Shown: piece by piece, positions 30,766 to 39,048 of the stretch
How the letters are laid out: each line of letters starts with the position of its first letter
How positions within the stretch are numbered: position 1 is the stretch's first letter
Notes under the pieces: generated by a model
What the model was told of the DNA's origin: nothing
Database searches by the model: none
The model's input: only the letters and a program-made list of their open reading frames with translations
Position numbers and translations under genes: made by a program
DNA from: Maricaulis sp965242785
GTDB lineage: Bacteria; Pseudomonadota; Alphaproteobacteria; Caulobacterales; Maricaulaceae
Direction of reading: 5' to 3'
DNA length: 64,000 nucleotides
Assembly: GCA_965242785.1 (NCBI GenBank)
Contig: CBDETA010000003.1
Location: 682,001 to 746,000 of the forward strand

Positions 30766-32853
30766 ATGCAAATCATCCACACTCCGGTCCTGGCCATGCT
30801 GCTGGCCGGCGCCCTGGCCGCCTGCAGCCAGCCGGACACGTCCGCGCCGGCCGACGCCACGGCCCAAGCCGGCGATGCCAGCGTGACCGAAGCCAGTGCC
30901 TTCACGGTTCTGGTGGGCGGCACGGCGATCGGCGGCATGTCGGTCACCCCGCTGGAAGACGGCTATACGGTAGAGTTTGAATACCGGAATAATGGCCGCG
31001 GCCCGACCCTGTCGGAAACCGTGACGCTGGACGAGGCCGGTCTGCCCTCCAGCTGGACGATCGAGGGCGCGACCACTTTCGGCAATCCGGTGGATGAAAG
31101 CTTTGAACTGATCGACAGCGAGGCGCGCTGGACCGACTCGACCGGGTCCGACCAGGCCCTGCCGGCGGGCCCTGCCTTTTATGTGCCCAATGATGCCAGC
31201 CCCTATTGGCTGGCGATCGCGGCCCGCGCCCTGATGGCCAGCGAGGACGGCACGCTGGACGCCCTGCCCGGCGGCACGATCCGCATGAGCGAGATCGACA
31301 GCCTGTTCGTGGGTGAGGACGAGGCCCGCAAGCCGGCCCGCGTCTATGCGATGGCGGGAACCGGGCTCAACCCGACCTATTTCGTCATGACCGGAGACGC
31401 CTTCTTCGGTCTGATCACGCCGGGCTTCACCGTGCTGGAAGAGGGCTATGAGGCCGAGGATGAGCGCCTGCGGGGGCTGGCCGCCGAATATGGTGCCCGG
31501 CGCTACCAGGAGATCCAAGCCCGCACGGCGCATGATTACGGCACGCCGGTTCGGATCCGGAATGTGCGCGTCTTCGACCCGGAAACGCTGAGCCTGGGCG
31601 AACCGGTCTCGGTGGTGTTCCAAGGCGATACCATCACCGCCATCGACGCCCTGGATGTCGCGACCGCCGATGGCGAAACCGAGATTGACGGGGCCGGCGG
31701 CACGCTGATCCCCGGCCTCTTTGAGATGCACGGTCACATGGGTGAAAGCGGCGCCATGCTGAATGTCGCCGCCGGCGTCACCTCGGTGCGCGACATGGGC
31801 AATAACAATGAAGTCCTGGGTGCGCTGATCGAGCGGATCGAGGCCGGCGAGATTGCCGGTCCGCGCATCTTCCGCTCGGGCTTCATCGAGGGCCGCAGCC
31901 CCTTCAATTCCAACAATGGCATCCTGGTCGAAACCGAGGAGGAAGCCGTCGCCGCCGTGGAGACCTATGCCGCGGCTGGCGATTTCATCCAGGTGAAGAT
32001 CTACAACTCGATGAACCCGGACTGGATTCCGGCCGTCATCGAAGCGGCGCATGCCAACGGCCTGCGCGTCGCCGGTCACGTGCCGGCCTTCACCAATGCC
32101 GACACCATGATCGCGGCCGGCTATGACGAGATGACCCATATCAACCAGATCATGCTGGGCTGGGTCCTCGAGGAGGGCGAAGATACCCGCACGCTGTTGC
32201 GGCTGACGGCCCTGCGGCGCCTGCCGTCACTGGACCTGCAGAGCGATCAGGTGCAGTCCACGATCGACGCCATGGCCGAACGGGGCGTGGCGATCGACCC
32301 GACCTTTGCCATCCACGAGGCCCTGCTGCTGTCGCGCAATGGCCAGCTTACGCCGGGCGTGACGGACTATGTCGACCACATGCCGGTCGAGTTCCAGCGC
32401 CAGGCCCGAACCGCCTGGGCCAATATCGAAACGCCCGAGGATGATGCCAATTATCGCGGTGCCTTCGACCAGATCACCCAGACGCTGCAGATGATGCACG
32501 AACGCGGCATCTTCATCGTTCCCGGCACGGATCTGGGCGGCTCCTTCAGCTATCACCGCGAACTTGAGCTCTATCAGAGCATCGGCATGAGCCCGGCCGA
32601 GATTGTCGCCTGGGCCAGCCATGGCATGGCGGAATATCTGGGTGTGGACGACGCGCTGGGCGCCATCCGTCCGGGAATGCGCGCCGACTTCTTCCTGGTG
32701 CCAGGCGACCCGACCCAGGATTTGCGCGCAATCAAGACCATTTCGATGGTCGCGGCGGACGGCACGGTCTATTTCCCGACCGAGATCTACCCGGAGTTCG
32801 GCATCCGGCCCTTCACCGACGTGCCGAATATCCGACCGGCCCGGAACCCGTAA
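30766..32853 (+). CDS. amidohydrolase-family lipoprotein
   Basis: 695 residues behind GAGGGGAGA. Lipobox LAAC at about residue 20. The first 250 residues are a beta-rich domain; the metal-dependent hydrolase follows: LIPGLFEMHGHMGE (HxH, about residue 325), VTSVRDMGNNN, QVKIYNSM with the bridging Lys, AGHVPAF, MTHINQ and IVPGTDLGGS. Ends with GAIRPGMRADFFLV, typical of imidazolonepropionase/prolidase-like members. Probably hydrolyses peptides or amides outside the cytoplasm. The 196-base gap upstream (30570-30765) holds the divergent promoters; no motif was recognised in it. Confidence 0.88.
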   Translation: MQIIHTPVLAMLLAGALAACSQPDTSAPADATAQAGDASVTEASAFTVLVGGTAIGGMSVTPLEDGYTVEFEYRNNGRGPTLSETVTLDEAGLPSSWTIEGATTFGNPVDESFELIDSEARWTDSTGSDQALPAGPAFYVPNDASPYWLAIAARALMASEDGTLDALPGGTIRMSEIDSLFVGEDEARKPARVYAMAGTGLNPTYFVMTGDAFFGLITPGFTVLEEGYEAEDERLRGLAAEYGARRYQEIQARTAHDYGTPVRIRNVRVFDPETLSLGEPVSVVFQGDTITAIDALDVATADGETEIDGAGGTLIPGLFEMHGHMGESGAMLNVAAGVTSVRDMGNNNEVLGALIERIEAGEIAGPRIFRSGFIEGRSPFNSNNGILVETEEEAVAAVETYAAAGDFIQVKIYNSMNPDWIPAVIEAAHANGLRVAGHVPAFTNADTMIAAGYDEMTHINQIMLGWVLEEGEDTRTLLRLTALRRLPSLDLQSDQVQSTIDAMAERGVAIDPTFAIHEALLLSRNGQLTPGVTDYVDHMPVEFQRQARTAWANIETPEDDANYRGAFDQITQTLQMMHERGIFIVPGTDLGGSFSYHRELELYQSIGMSPAEIVAWASHGMAEYLGVDDALGAIRPGMRADFFLVPGDPTQDLRAIKTISMVAADGTVYFPTEIYPEFGIRPFTDVPNIRPARNP

Positions 32854-32867
32854 CCGAAGGACTGGCC

Positions 32868-33701
32868 ATGGCTCCGCTCACCCTGGTGATCAACCGCGCC
32901 AGCGGCACCTTTGAACGGAGCGATGGCGACGCCCTGCAGCAATCCCTGGAACGTCATCCGGCGGTCGGCGAGGTCTGGCCGCTGGATGATGGGCTGGCCG
33001 ACCGGATCCGGGATGGCAAGCCCGAAGCGATCGCCATTGCCGGCGGGGATGGCACCATTTGCGCCGTCACCGATCTGGTCTGGCAATCCGAAGACGATAT
33101 CGCCCTTCTCCCGCTGCCGCTGGGCACCGCCAACCTTCTGGTCAAGCGGCTCTATGGCGACCAGGACGCCATCGCGCTGCTCGACAAGGCCGCCTCCGCC
33201 CCGGTCCGCCCGGTTCGGCCCGGTCTGGCCGGTGACACGCCCTTTCTGGTCGCGGCGGCACTGGGTTTTCCCACGACGCTCGCCCGGGCACGCGAAAAGC
33301 TGCGCGACCCGGACGGCCCTCTGCCTTTCCCGTCTTTCTCGAGACGGGTCTGGGCATCCTTGCAGCAGGCCTTCAAACCGCGCATGCGCTATCGGACCGA
33401 TAACACGAAGCCGGGCTATCAGCGCGCCAGCGGCCTCTATCTTGATCTGGACGCGCTGGATGGCGATGATTTCTCGCTGGTGCAGCTGCACTGGCGGGAG
33501 TTGCGGGACATGGCCCTCACCGGCCTGTCACTGTTCGGCACGGATACCGGCCGACCCGAGCCGCTGTCGCGCACCCATGAGCTGATCGCCACGGCGCGCA
33601 AGCCGCTGGCCGTGATGCTGGATGGCGAACCGTCCTTCATCCCGGGCCCGCTGACCTTCCGCCGCGCCGACCGGCCGCTGACATTCCTGGACTGCCGCTG
33701 A
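32868..33701 (+). CDS. diacylglycerol/sphingosine kinase-like protein
   Basis: 277 residues, 14 bases after the amidohydrolase, with GAAGGA upstream. Nucleotide loop IAIAGGDGTICAV (about residue 60) and PLPLGTANLLVKRLYG are the DAGKc signatures. The C-terminal beta domain has GEPSFIPGPLTFR where family members read DGE. Acts on a lipid substrate at the membrane; which lipid is unknown. Coupled by ATGA to the metallophosphoesterase. Confidence 0.87.
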   Translation: MAPLTLVINRASGTFERSDGDALQQSLERHPAVGEVWPLDDGLADRIRDGKPEAIAIAGGDGTICAVTDLVWQSEDDIALLPLPLGTANLLVKRLYGDQDAIALLDKAASAPVRPVRPGLAGDTPFLVAAALGFPTTLARAREKLRDPDGPLPFPSFSRRVWASLQQAFKPRMRYRTDNTKPGYQRASGLYLDLDALDGDDFSLVQLHWRELRDMALTGLSLFGTDTGRPEPLSRTHELIATARKPLAVMLDGEPSFIPGPLTFRRADRPLTFLDCR

Positions 33702-34483
33702 TGACCCGCCTGCTTCACATCGCTGACCTGCATTTCGGCGACGAGGACGAGGGACTGGTCCAGGCCTTCCTGTCACGATGCGCCGAGCTGGAACCGGATG
33801 TCGTGGTTGCGGCGGGCGATTTTACGCAATCGGGTCGTCGGCGGGAGTTTCAGGCGGCCGCCCGCTTCTTTTCGGCCCTGGACGGGCCGGTCGTTGGCAT
33901 CCCGGGCAATCACGACACGCCGGTGCGCGCCCTGCACGAGCGCTTCCTGCGGCCCTGGCGCCGGTTCGACCGGACGGTCGGCCCGCATGTCCAGTCGCGG
34001 CTGGCCCTGCCGGATCTGCAGATCGAAGGCCTGCTCAGCGCCCGACGGGCCCAGTGGCAGCCGGACTGGTCGCTGGGCCGGATCAATCCGCGCCGGCTGG
34101 AACCCGTCCTGGCCTCGCTGGACGAGGCGGACACCCACGTCACACGCGCGCTGACCTGCCATCACCCGATTCTGGCGCCGGGCGGCACGCGGGGCCGGGC
34201 ACGGACGTTCGGTGCGGCCCGGGCCCTGTCCCGGATCGCCGCCAGTTGCGACATGGTGTTGACCGGGCATCTGCATGAGAGTTTTGCCCTGCCGGTTCGG
34301 GAAACCGGGCAAACCTGCTGGTTCATCGGCGCCAGCACCACCTTCTCGCGACGCACGCGGGACAGCGCGGCCGGTTTCAACTGCATCGATGTCGAGCCGG
34401 ATGGCCTGACCCTGACCGTGTACGAGGCTGACGCCCGCCGGCCCCGCTTCAACAAGGCGAACAGCACGCACCTCGCCCGCTGA
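33701..34483 (+). CDS. calcineurin-like metallophosphoesterase
   Basis: 260 residues. All five metal motifs visible: HIADLHFGD, VAAGDFTQSG, GIPGNHDTP, TCHHPIL and LTGHLHES. Such proteins hydrolyse phosphoesters, e.g. cyclic nucleotides or lipid phosphates. Overlap with the lipid-kinase-like gene suggests the pair acts on one phospholipid or phosphorylated metabolite. Confidence 0.9.
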   Translation: MTRLLHIADLHFGDEDEGLVQAFLSRCAELEPDVVVAAGDFTQSGRRREFQAAARFFSALDGPVVGIPGNHDTPVRALHERFLRPWRRFDRTVGPHVQSRLALPDLQIEGLLSARRAQWQPDWSLGRINPRRLEPVLASLDEADTHVTRALTCHHPILAPGGTRGRARTFGAARALSRIAASCDMVLTGHLHESFALPVRETGQTCWFIGASTTFSRRTRDSAAGFNCIDVEPDGLTLTVYEADARRPRFNKANSTHLAR

Positions 34484-34581
34484 ACGACACCCATGCAATT
34501 GCGCACGGCCGTCTTTCCCAATCGGGCACTAATCGCGACGCGCCCGCATCCCCATCTCCTGTCGCGAACAGGAGACACATC

Positions 34582-34722
34582 ATGCGCTGGACCGGACTGG
34601 TTCTTTCGATCGCGATGCTGGGTATCACAACCAGCCTCTTCATAGCCTTCGCCCCGCAATCCGGGCATTCTCTGACCATTCGCGAAGCCGCGCCGGCTGT
34701 CGCGATGGAGAAGGCGGTCTGA
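34582..34722 (+). CDS. 46-residue membrane peptide
   Basis: Starts MRWTGLVLSIAMLGITTSLF behind AGGAG with a 7-base spacer. One hydrophobic helix (residues about 5-24), then a polar tail ending EKAV. Stand-alone between two transcription units. Function unknown. Confidence 0.6.
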   Translation: MRWTGLVLSIAMLGITTSLFIAFAPQSGHSLTIREAAPAVAMEKAV

Positions 34723-34738
34723 CCGGACCGATAGGCTC

Positions 34739-35041
34739 ATGGATATCCAGATTTCCCTCGAGGAAACCGGCAGCAAGGGTCGCTACATGGCCCGGATTCC
34801 CGGCATCGAGGCCGTTGGCGAGATGACGTTCAGCCGGATCAGCCCGACCCGGATCATCGTCGATCACACCGGCGTTCCCGACGCGCTGCGCGGCCAGGGC
34901 ATTGCCCAGGCGCTGGCGCTTCACGTGGTCGAGGAAGCCCGCGCGAAGGGCTTCACCATCGTGCCGCTGTGCCCGTTCCTGAAGGCACAGGCCGACAAAC
35001 ACCCTGACTGGTCGGACGTGATCGAGATGGCAAAGGCCTGA
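34739..35041 (+). CDS. GNAT-related N-acetyltransferase (Acetyltransf_CG / YidJ type)
   Basis: 100 residues, about the normal length for this short family. RIIVDHTGVPDALRGQGIAQ is the acetyl-CoA-binding R-G-x-G-x-A motif and IVPLCPFLKAQADKHPDW the characteristic C-terminal helix. Substrate unknown. Convergent with the PKHD hydroxylase gene. Confidence 0.88.
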   Translation: MDIQISLEETGSKGRYMARIPGIEAVGEMTFSRISPTRIIVDHTGVPDALRGQGIAQALALHVVEEARAKGFTIVPLCPFLKAQADKHPDWSDVIEMAKA

Positions 35042-35045
35042 GGCG

Positions 35046-35705
35046 TCAATCCTCGGCCCATTGCCGCAGCAGGTTCGACTTGGTCTTCAGCAACAGGTCC
35101 AGCTGCGGCGTCTTGCCGGATGCCTCGAACATCGACCGGCAGACCTGGTCCAGATCGAACAGGATTTCGCGCTGATCGGCGCGCCGCACCAGGCTGCGCA
35201 CCCAGCCGACGACAGCGACGCGCTCGCCGCGCGTGACCGGCGCAACCCGGTGCAGGGCCGCAGTGGGGTAAACCACCACTTCGCCGGGCTGCAGCTTGAC
35301 GGCGGTTTCGCCCTCCACCCCGTCCATCACCAGCTCACCGCCCTCATAACTGTCCGGCTCGGACAAAAAGAGGGTGAAGGAGAGATCGGCGCGGCGACCG
35401 CCCATCAGGGCGTCATCCACATGCAGGCCATATTCCATGCCCTCGCGATAACGCGAGACCAGCATGCGCGTGATCGATTTGGGCTGGGCAAAGCTGGTGA
35501 ACACGGGATGCCGCATCAGCGCCTTGCGCACCAGGGCCCGGATGGTGTCGATGCGCGGCCCGGCTTCGACCTGCTCATTGTGCTTCACCTCGCGCGCAGC
35601 CCAACCGGCCGTCTTCCGGCCATCGCCGTAATCGCTCTCCGCAGCCAGCATTCGCAACTGGCTGACCTCCTCGGGCGCGCAGACATTTTGCAGACACAAG
35701 AGCAC
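35046..35705 (-). CDS. piuC: Fe(II)/2-oxoglutarate PKHD-type hydroxylase (PiuC/YbiX)
   Basis: 219 residues. YREGMEYGLHVDDALMGG supplies the HxD iron ligands (about residue 95); LHRVAPVTRGERVAVVGW supplies the distal His and the Arg that binds 2-oxoglutarate. The C-terminal helix region (LLKTKSNLLRQWAED) completes the family. PiuC-type genes are typically linked to iron-siderophore uptake and repressed by Fur; a Fur-box-like palindrome lies 10 bases upstream of its start. Confidence 0.9.
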   Translation of the reverse strand: MLLCLQNVCAPEEVSQLRMLAAESDYGDGRKTAGWAAREVKHNEQVEAGPRIDTIRALVRKALMRHPVFTSFAQPKSITRMLVSRYREGMEYGLHVDDALMGGRRADLSFTLFLSEPDSYEGGELVMDGVEGETAVKLQPGEVVVYPTAALHRVAPVTRGERVAVVGWVRSLVRRADQREILFDLDQVCRSMFEASGKTPQLDLLLKTKSNLLRQWAED

Positions 35706-35714
35706 AAACTTACC

Positions 35715-35735
35715 TGCGAATGATTGTCATCTTCG
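35715..35735. promoter_or_regulatory. Fur-box-like operator
   Basis: TGCGAATGATTGTCATC plus four further bases forms a 21-bp imperfect palindrome close to the alphaproteobacterial Fur consensus (TGCAAATGATTATCATTTG-type). It sits between divergent piuC and the lipoprotein gene, so iron could control both. Confidence 0.7.
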
Positions 35736-35798
35736 TGGAATAGGTTTAGTCGGTCCTCTAGGTCAATCACAAGCGTCTCAAGTGCAAGGGGAATGGTC

Positions 35799-36665
35799 AT
35801 GGGAATCACGCGTCGGACCCGCATCTGGACATCCGTCGGAACCGCCGCCCTACTGGGTGGACTGGCAGGGTGCAGCGAGCCGGCCCCTCAGGACGCCCCC
35901 CCGGTTCACACCGAAACGCCGGCACCGGCCGGCCAGCCGGCAGCGCCGACCTTTTCCGAGGGAGAGGGAGAGGGTGAAGGCGAAGGCGGCGGTGGCGGCG
36001 GGGAGTTCGGGATCGATCCCGATGCCGCGGCCTCTGACCCGGTGGTCTACAATATCGCGCTGGAAGTCATGCGTGCGCACTACCTGGCCGGGATTGATGC
36101 CTTCCAGGCCGGGGATCGCACCGCCGGGGCGGAAATGTTCGCCCATCCCATTTCCGAGATCTATATCGATTTCGAACCCGTGCTGGAGGCGCTCGGCGCC
36201 CCGCTGTTCGGCGAAACCATGACGGCCGCCTCGGTGGCCCCCTATGCCGGCGAAAGCGACGCCGAGATCGCGGCCAAGGTGGAGGCCGTGATCGTTGCGA
36301 TCGACGAGGCGGCCGCCTTTGCACCGGCCGGCAGCAGCTCGGCCGGTGCCACCCATGCACGCGTTCTGGCAGACCTGTTCGAGCGGGCCGCCCTGCAATA
36401 CCGCGTCGTCGCCGATGGCGCCGGAAATGCCGGCGCCTATCTGGACGGCTACGGTTTTGCCAAGGCGGCCGAGCGCTACGCGGCCAACCATCTGACCGAC
36501 ATCTCGGCGCTCAATCCCAATATTGGCGACGGTTTCCAACTGGCCGTCAACGAGCTGTCCCGCGCCTACCCGCAGGCCCTGCTGCCCGAAAGCCTGCCCG
36601 CCGATCCGGACATGCTGCTGGCGGCGGCCGACCAACTCAAACTGGTCTCCATCACCCTGCCCTGA
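35799..36665 (+). CDS. unknown lipoprotein, probably iron-regulated
   Basis: 288 residues from ATG 35799, chosen for AAGGGGA 6-7 bases upstream. Signal peptide with lipobox LAGC at about residue 25, then a disordered P/A linker and an EGEGEGEGEG-glycine run. The mature part is almost all helical (VVYNIALEVMRAHYLAGIDA, AAERYAANHLTDISALNPN). Helical, Fur-box-linked outer lipoproteins can be imelysin-like iron-binding proteins, but the imelysin signature motif was not seen. Downstream of the shared Fur box with piuC. Confidence 0.72.
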   Translation: MGITRRTRIWTSVGTAALLGGLAGCSEPAPQDAPPVHTETPAPAGQPAAPTFSEGEGEGEGEGGGGGGEFGIDPDAAASDPVVYNIALEVMRAHYLAGIDAFQAGDRTAGAEMFAHPISEIYIDFEPVLEALGAPLFGETMTAASVAPYAGESDAEIAAKVEAVIVAIDEAAAFAPAGSSSAGATHARVLADLFERAALQYRVVADGAGNAGAYLDGYGFAKAAERYAANHLTDISALNPNIGDGFQLAVNELSRAYPQALLPESLPADPDMLLAAADQLKLVSITLP

Positions 36666-36675
36666 CCCGGCACGA

Positions 36676-36691
36676 TGTGACCGCGCTCACA
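36676..36691. promoter_or_regulatory. CRP/FNR-family consensus palindrome
   Basis: TGTGA-CCGCGC-TCACA, an exact match to the CRP half-site pair with 6-base spacer. It lies 11 bases after the lipoprotein stop and about 210 bases upstream of a TATAAT -10-like box (36899-36904) that precedes the ethylene-domain gene. Could act on that gene, or be a chance palindrome. Confidence 0.45.
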
Positions 36692-36722
36692 CTGCGGCAT
36701 TGATCATCCGGACTAGCCTTCC

Positions 36723-36754
36723 ATTCGGCAGGGACCCCAAGACCCCTGCCGAAT
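36723..36754 (+). terminator. hairpin downstream of the lipoprotein gene
   Basis: Perfect 11-bp stem ATTCGGCAGGG/CCCTGCCGAAT with a 10-base loop, followed by GCGTTT. The T-run is short, so terminator strength is uncertain. Nothing else was recognised in the 286-base gap 36666-36951 apart from the CRP-like palindrome and the TATAAT box. Confidence 0.5.
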
Positions 36755-36951
36755 GCGTTTGGGCAGGACAAGGGCCGCAATCGGCTTCGTGATGGGCTGG
36801 GATTCCGGATTGAGCATCCCGTTCGTCGCTTCGCTTCGAAGTGCTGGAACCGGCCGGCATGAATAAATTCACTCGATCCAAGTCCGGCGCCAATTCGCTA
36901 TAATGAGAACACCGCATCAAGAGCAAAAACGTGGCGAAAGGGCTTGGAGCC

Positions 36952-37332
36952 ATGGACTATTTTGACATCAACAACTTCATGCCGCACGGCATGTGTTTCC
37001 TCTGGCGTCCTGAGCTCGTGGGCATGCATGTGATCGCCGATCTGGCCATCGCCTTTGCCTATTTCTCCATCCCCATCACGATTGTGGTCTTCCTCAAGCG
37101 TTTGAATAGGCCGGTACCGTTTCGCTGGGCGTTCATCATGTTTGGCGTCTTCATCTTGTGCTGCGGCATCAACCACGTGATGAACATCATCGTGCTCTGG
37201 TACCCGCTCTATTATCTGGAAGCCATGCTGAAACTGCTGACGGCCGCGGCCTCGGTCGCGACCGCCGTGCTGATGTTGCCGCTGCTCCCGGTGCTGATCG
37301 ACCGTTTCACCCGAATTGGTACGGCCGAGTAA
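36952..37332 (+). CDS. stand-alone ethylene-receptor-type membrane domain protein
   Basis: 126 residues from ATG 36952 (a GTG at 36931 would add 7). Three transmembrane helices with the signature of the plant ETR1 ethylene-binding domain: HVIADLAIAFAYFSIP (helix 1, Asp30 and Tyr37), PFRWAFIMFGVFILCCGINH (helix 2, Cys71 and His75 at the positions of copper ligands Cys65/His69 of ETR1), and LKLLTAAASVATAVLMLPLL (helix 3). An N-terminal PHGMCFLWRPEL motif is typical of bacterial versions. It ends right after helix 3 with no kinase part; a histidine kinase gene begins 10 bases later. Confidence 0.85.
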   Translation: MDYFDINNFMPHGMCFLWRPELVGMHVIADLAIAFAYFSIPITIVVFLKRLNRPVPFRWAFIMFGVFILCCGINHVMNIIVLWYPLYYLEAMLKLLTAAASVATAVLMLPLLPVLIDRFTRIGTAE

Positions 37333-37342
37333 TGGCGGTGCG

Positions 37343-38998
37343 ATGAAACGAAGTCAGGACAGTCTGGCAGATCACACGCGCGCCGAACAGCGGTACGAGA
37401 CGCTGGTCGGCTTGCTGGCGGCCTATCGAACGCCGGTTACGATCATCCTGTTCGGCCTGTTTCTGTCCCTGACCCTTTTCTTTGTCACGCTGGTCGGCCA
37501 CAGCCACGACAAGCAGCGCGAATTCGTGGCCCAGAGCGCGGCATCGGCAGCGCACATGGAGACGGCTCTTCTGGCCCTGACGCACGAGCTGGAGGAACTG
37601 GCCCGGGCCCTGGAAGCCGGCATCGGCGAGTCCGTCGCGTTTGAAATCTTTGCGCCGGGACACACCGGCATCAACAATGCCATCGGCATCCTCCACGCCA
37701 GCGGGCGCTCGACAGCGAGCCACCCCGACATCGCCCTTGAGGTCCGCCTAAGCCTGCACGCTCCTGACTCAGGGCCCGACCGCATCGAGGCGCCGATCAT
37801 CGTGCGCCTGCCTGAACAGGGCCCGGCTGGCCTGCACCTGGCGCTGGTACGGCCGCTGACCGACCAATCGGGCAATCTTGTCTTCATGGCCACGACGCTG
37901 GAACAGGTGCTGGCGCGAGGTGATGACGGGCTGTCCACGGCGTGGGCCATTGCGCGCCTGAATGGCGCACCACCGGAAATTCTGTCCCCCGCGCCCCTTC
38001 AGGCCGGGTCCGGTCCGCTCGCACCCACAGTCCAAAGCCTGCTTGACACGGCGCCCTTCCAATTCGTTTGGCAGGGAAGGGATGCCTTTGCGGGTCTGAC
38101 CGTCATCTATCTGCCGCGTCGCAGTTTCCTGCTCAGCATCGGTGCCCTGCCCTGGATGGTTCTGGGCTTCGGCCTGTTTGCCACCATGGCCATTGGGGCC
38201 CTGGCCCTGAAGGATGCGCGGCGGGCCACGGATATCAGCCGGGAAGTGGAGCTGAAGACCGCCGAACTGAAGCGCAGCCACGATATCATCGCCGCCAAGA
38301 ACCAGGAGCTCGCCCGATTTGCTGCGCATGCCTCCCATGATCTGCAGGCCCCGCTGCGTGCCATGCAGGGCATGTCATCGCGACTGGTCGAGCGAACGCC
38401 GGATCTGGACGACCGGTCCCGGGACATGCTGACGCGCATCCATCGCGGTGCCGAGCGGGCCCAGCGACTGGTTCAGGACCTGCTGAGCTACACGCAGGCC
38501 GACGCATCGCGCGCACGGCCGGAACCCATGAACCCCGCGGACATTATCCAGGAAATTGAAGAGGCCCTTGCGGTCCCGATCGAGGAATCCGGAGCGACGC
38601 TTCACTGGAAGGTGGACGGGCAGATCCAGGCCGATCGCTTCCTGTTGACCCGCGCCCTGCACAACCTGATTTCAAATGCGATCAAGTACCGCGACAAGCG
38701 ACAACCCGTCATCGAGATCACACTGGATTGCGATCAGGCCGGCTGCACTTTCACGGTCGCCGACAACGGAATCGGCATCAAGCCGGAGTATCATGAGCGG
38801 ATTTTCAACGTTTTCGAACGGTTGCACAGCTCCGACCAGTATGAAGGCAGCGGTATCGGCCTGGCCTTGTGCAAGCGGGTGGCCGACTTGCATGAAGGCC
38901 GTATCTGGGTGGAATCCGAACCGGATGTCGGCAGCCGCTTCCACCTTTTCCTGCCTCATGCCCCGGCTCTGCCGCCCAGCGCTGCCAACAGCGCCTGA
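37343..38998 (+). CDS. membrane sensor histidine kinase
   Basis: 551 residues. TM1 at about 31-53, an extracytoplasmic sensor of about 205 residues (no family recognised), TM2 at about 265-290, a short coiled coil, then HisKA with His332 (FAAHASHDLQAPLRAM) and an HATPase_c domain: N-box LHNLISNAIKYRDK, G1 DNGIGIKPEY, F-box IFNVFERLH, G2 GSGIGLALCKR. The H-box and kinase type resemble phytochrome-like (Cph1) kinases. No response regulator is adjacent. Placed in one unit with the ethylene-domain protein, which may feed it a signal. Confidence 0.93.
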   Translation: MKRSQDSLADHTRAEQRYETLVGLLAAYRTPVTIILFGLFLSLTLFFVTLVGHSHDKQREFVAQSAASAAHMETALLALTHELEELARALEAGIGESVAFEIFAPGHTGINNAIGILHASGRSTASHPDIALEVRLSLHAPDSGPDRIEAPIIVRLPEQGPAGLHLALVRPLTDQSGNLVFMATTLEQVLARGDDGLSTAWAIARLNGAPPEILSPAPLQAGSGPLAPTVQSLLDTAPFQFVWQGRDAFAGLTVIYLPRRSFLLSIGALPWMVLGFGLFATMAIGALALKDARRATDISREVELKTAELKRSHDIIAAKNQELARFAAHASHDLQAPLRAMQGMSSRLVERTPDLDDRSRDMLTRIHRGAERAQRLVQDLLSYTQADASRARPEPMNPADIIQEIEEALAVPIEESGATLHWKVDGQIQADRFLLTRALHNLISNAIKYRDKRQPVIEITLDCDQAGCTFTVADNGIGIKPEYHERIFNVFERLHSSDQYEGSGIGLALCKRVADLHEGRIWVESEPDVGSRFHLFLPHAPALPPSAANSA

Positions 38999-39048
38999 TC
39001 CGCAGCCGCCCCGATGACCTGAAGCGTCGAGGGGCGTATACGGACGCC

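Noticed and set aside
36676..36691. the TGTGA/TCACA palindrome read as a terminator stem
   Set aside because: Only 5 bp per arm and no T-run; kept instead as a possible CRP-type site at low confidence.
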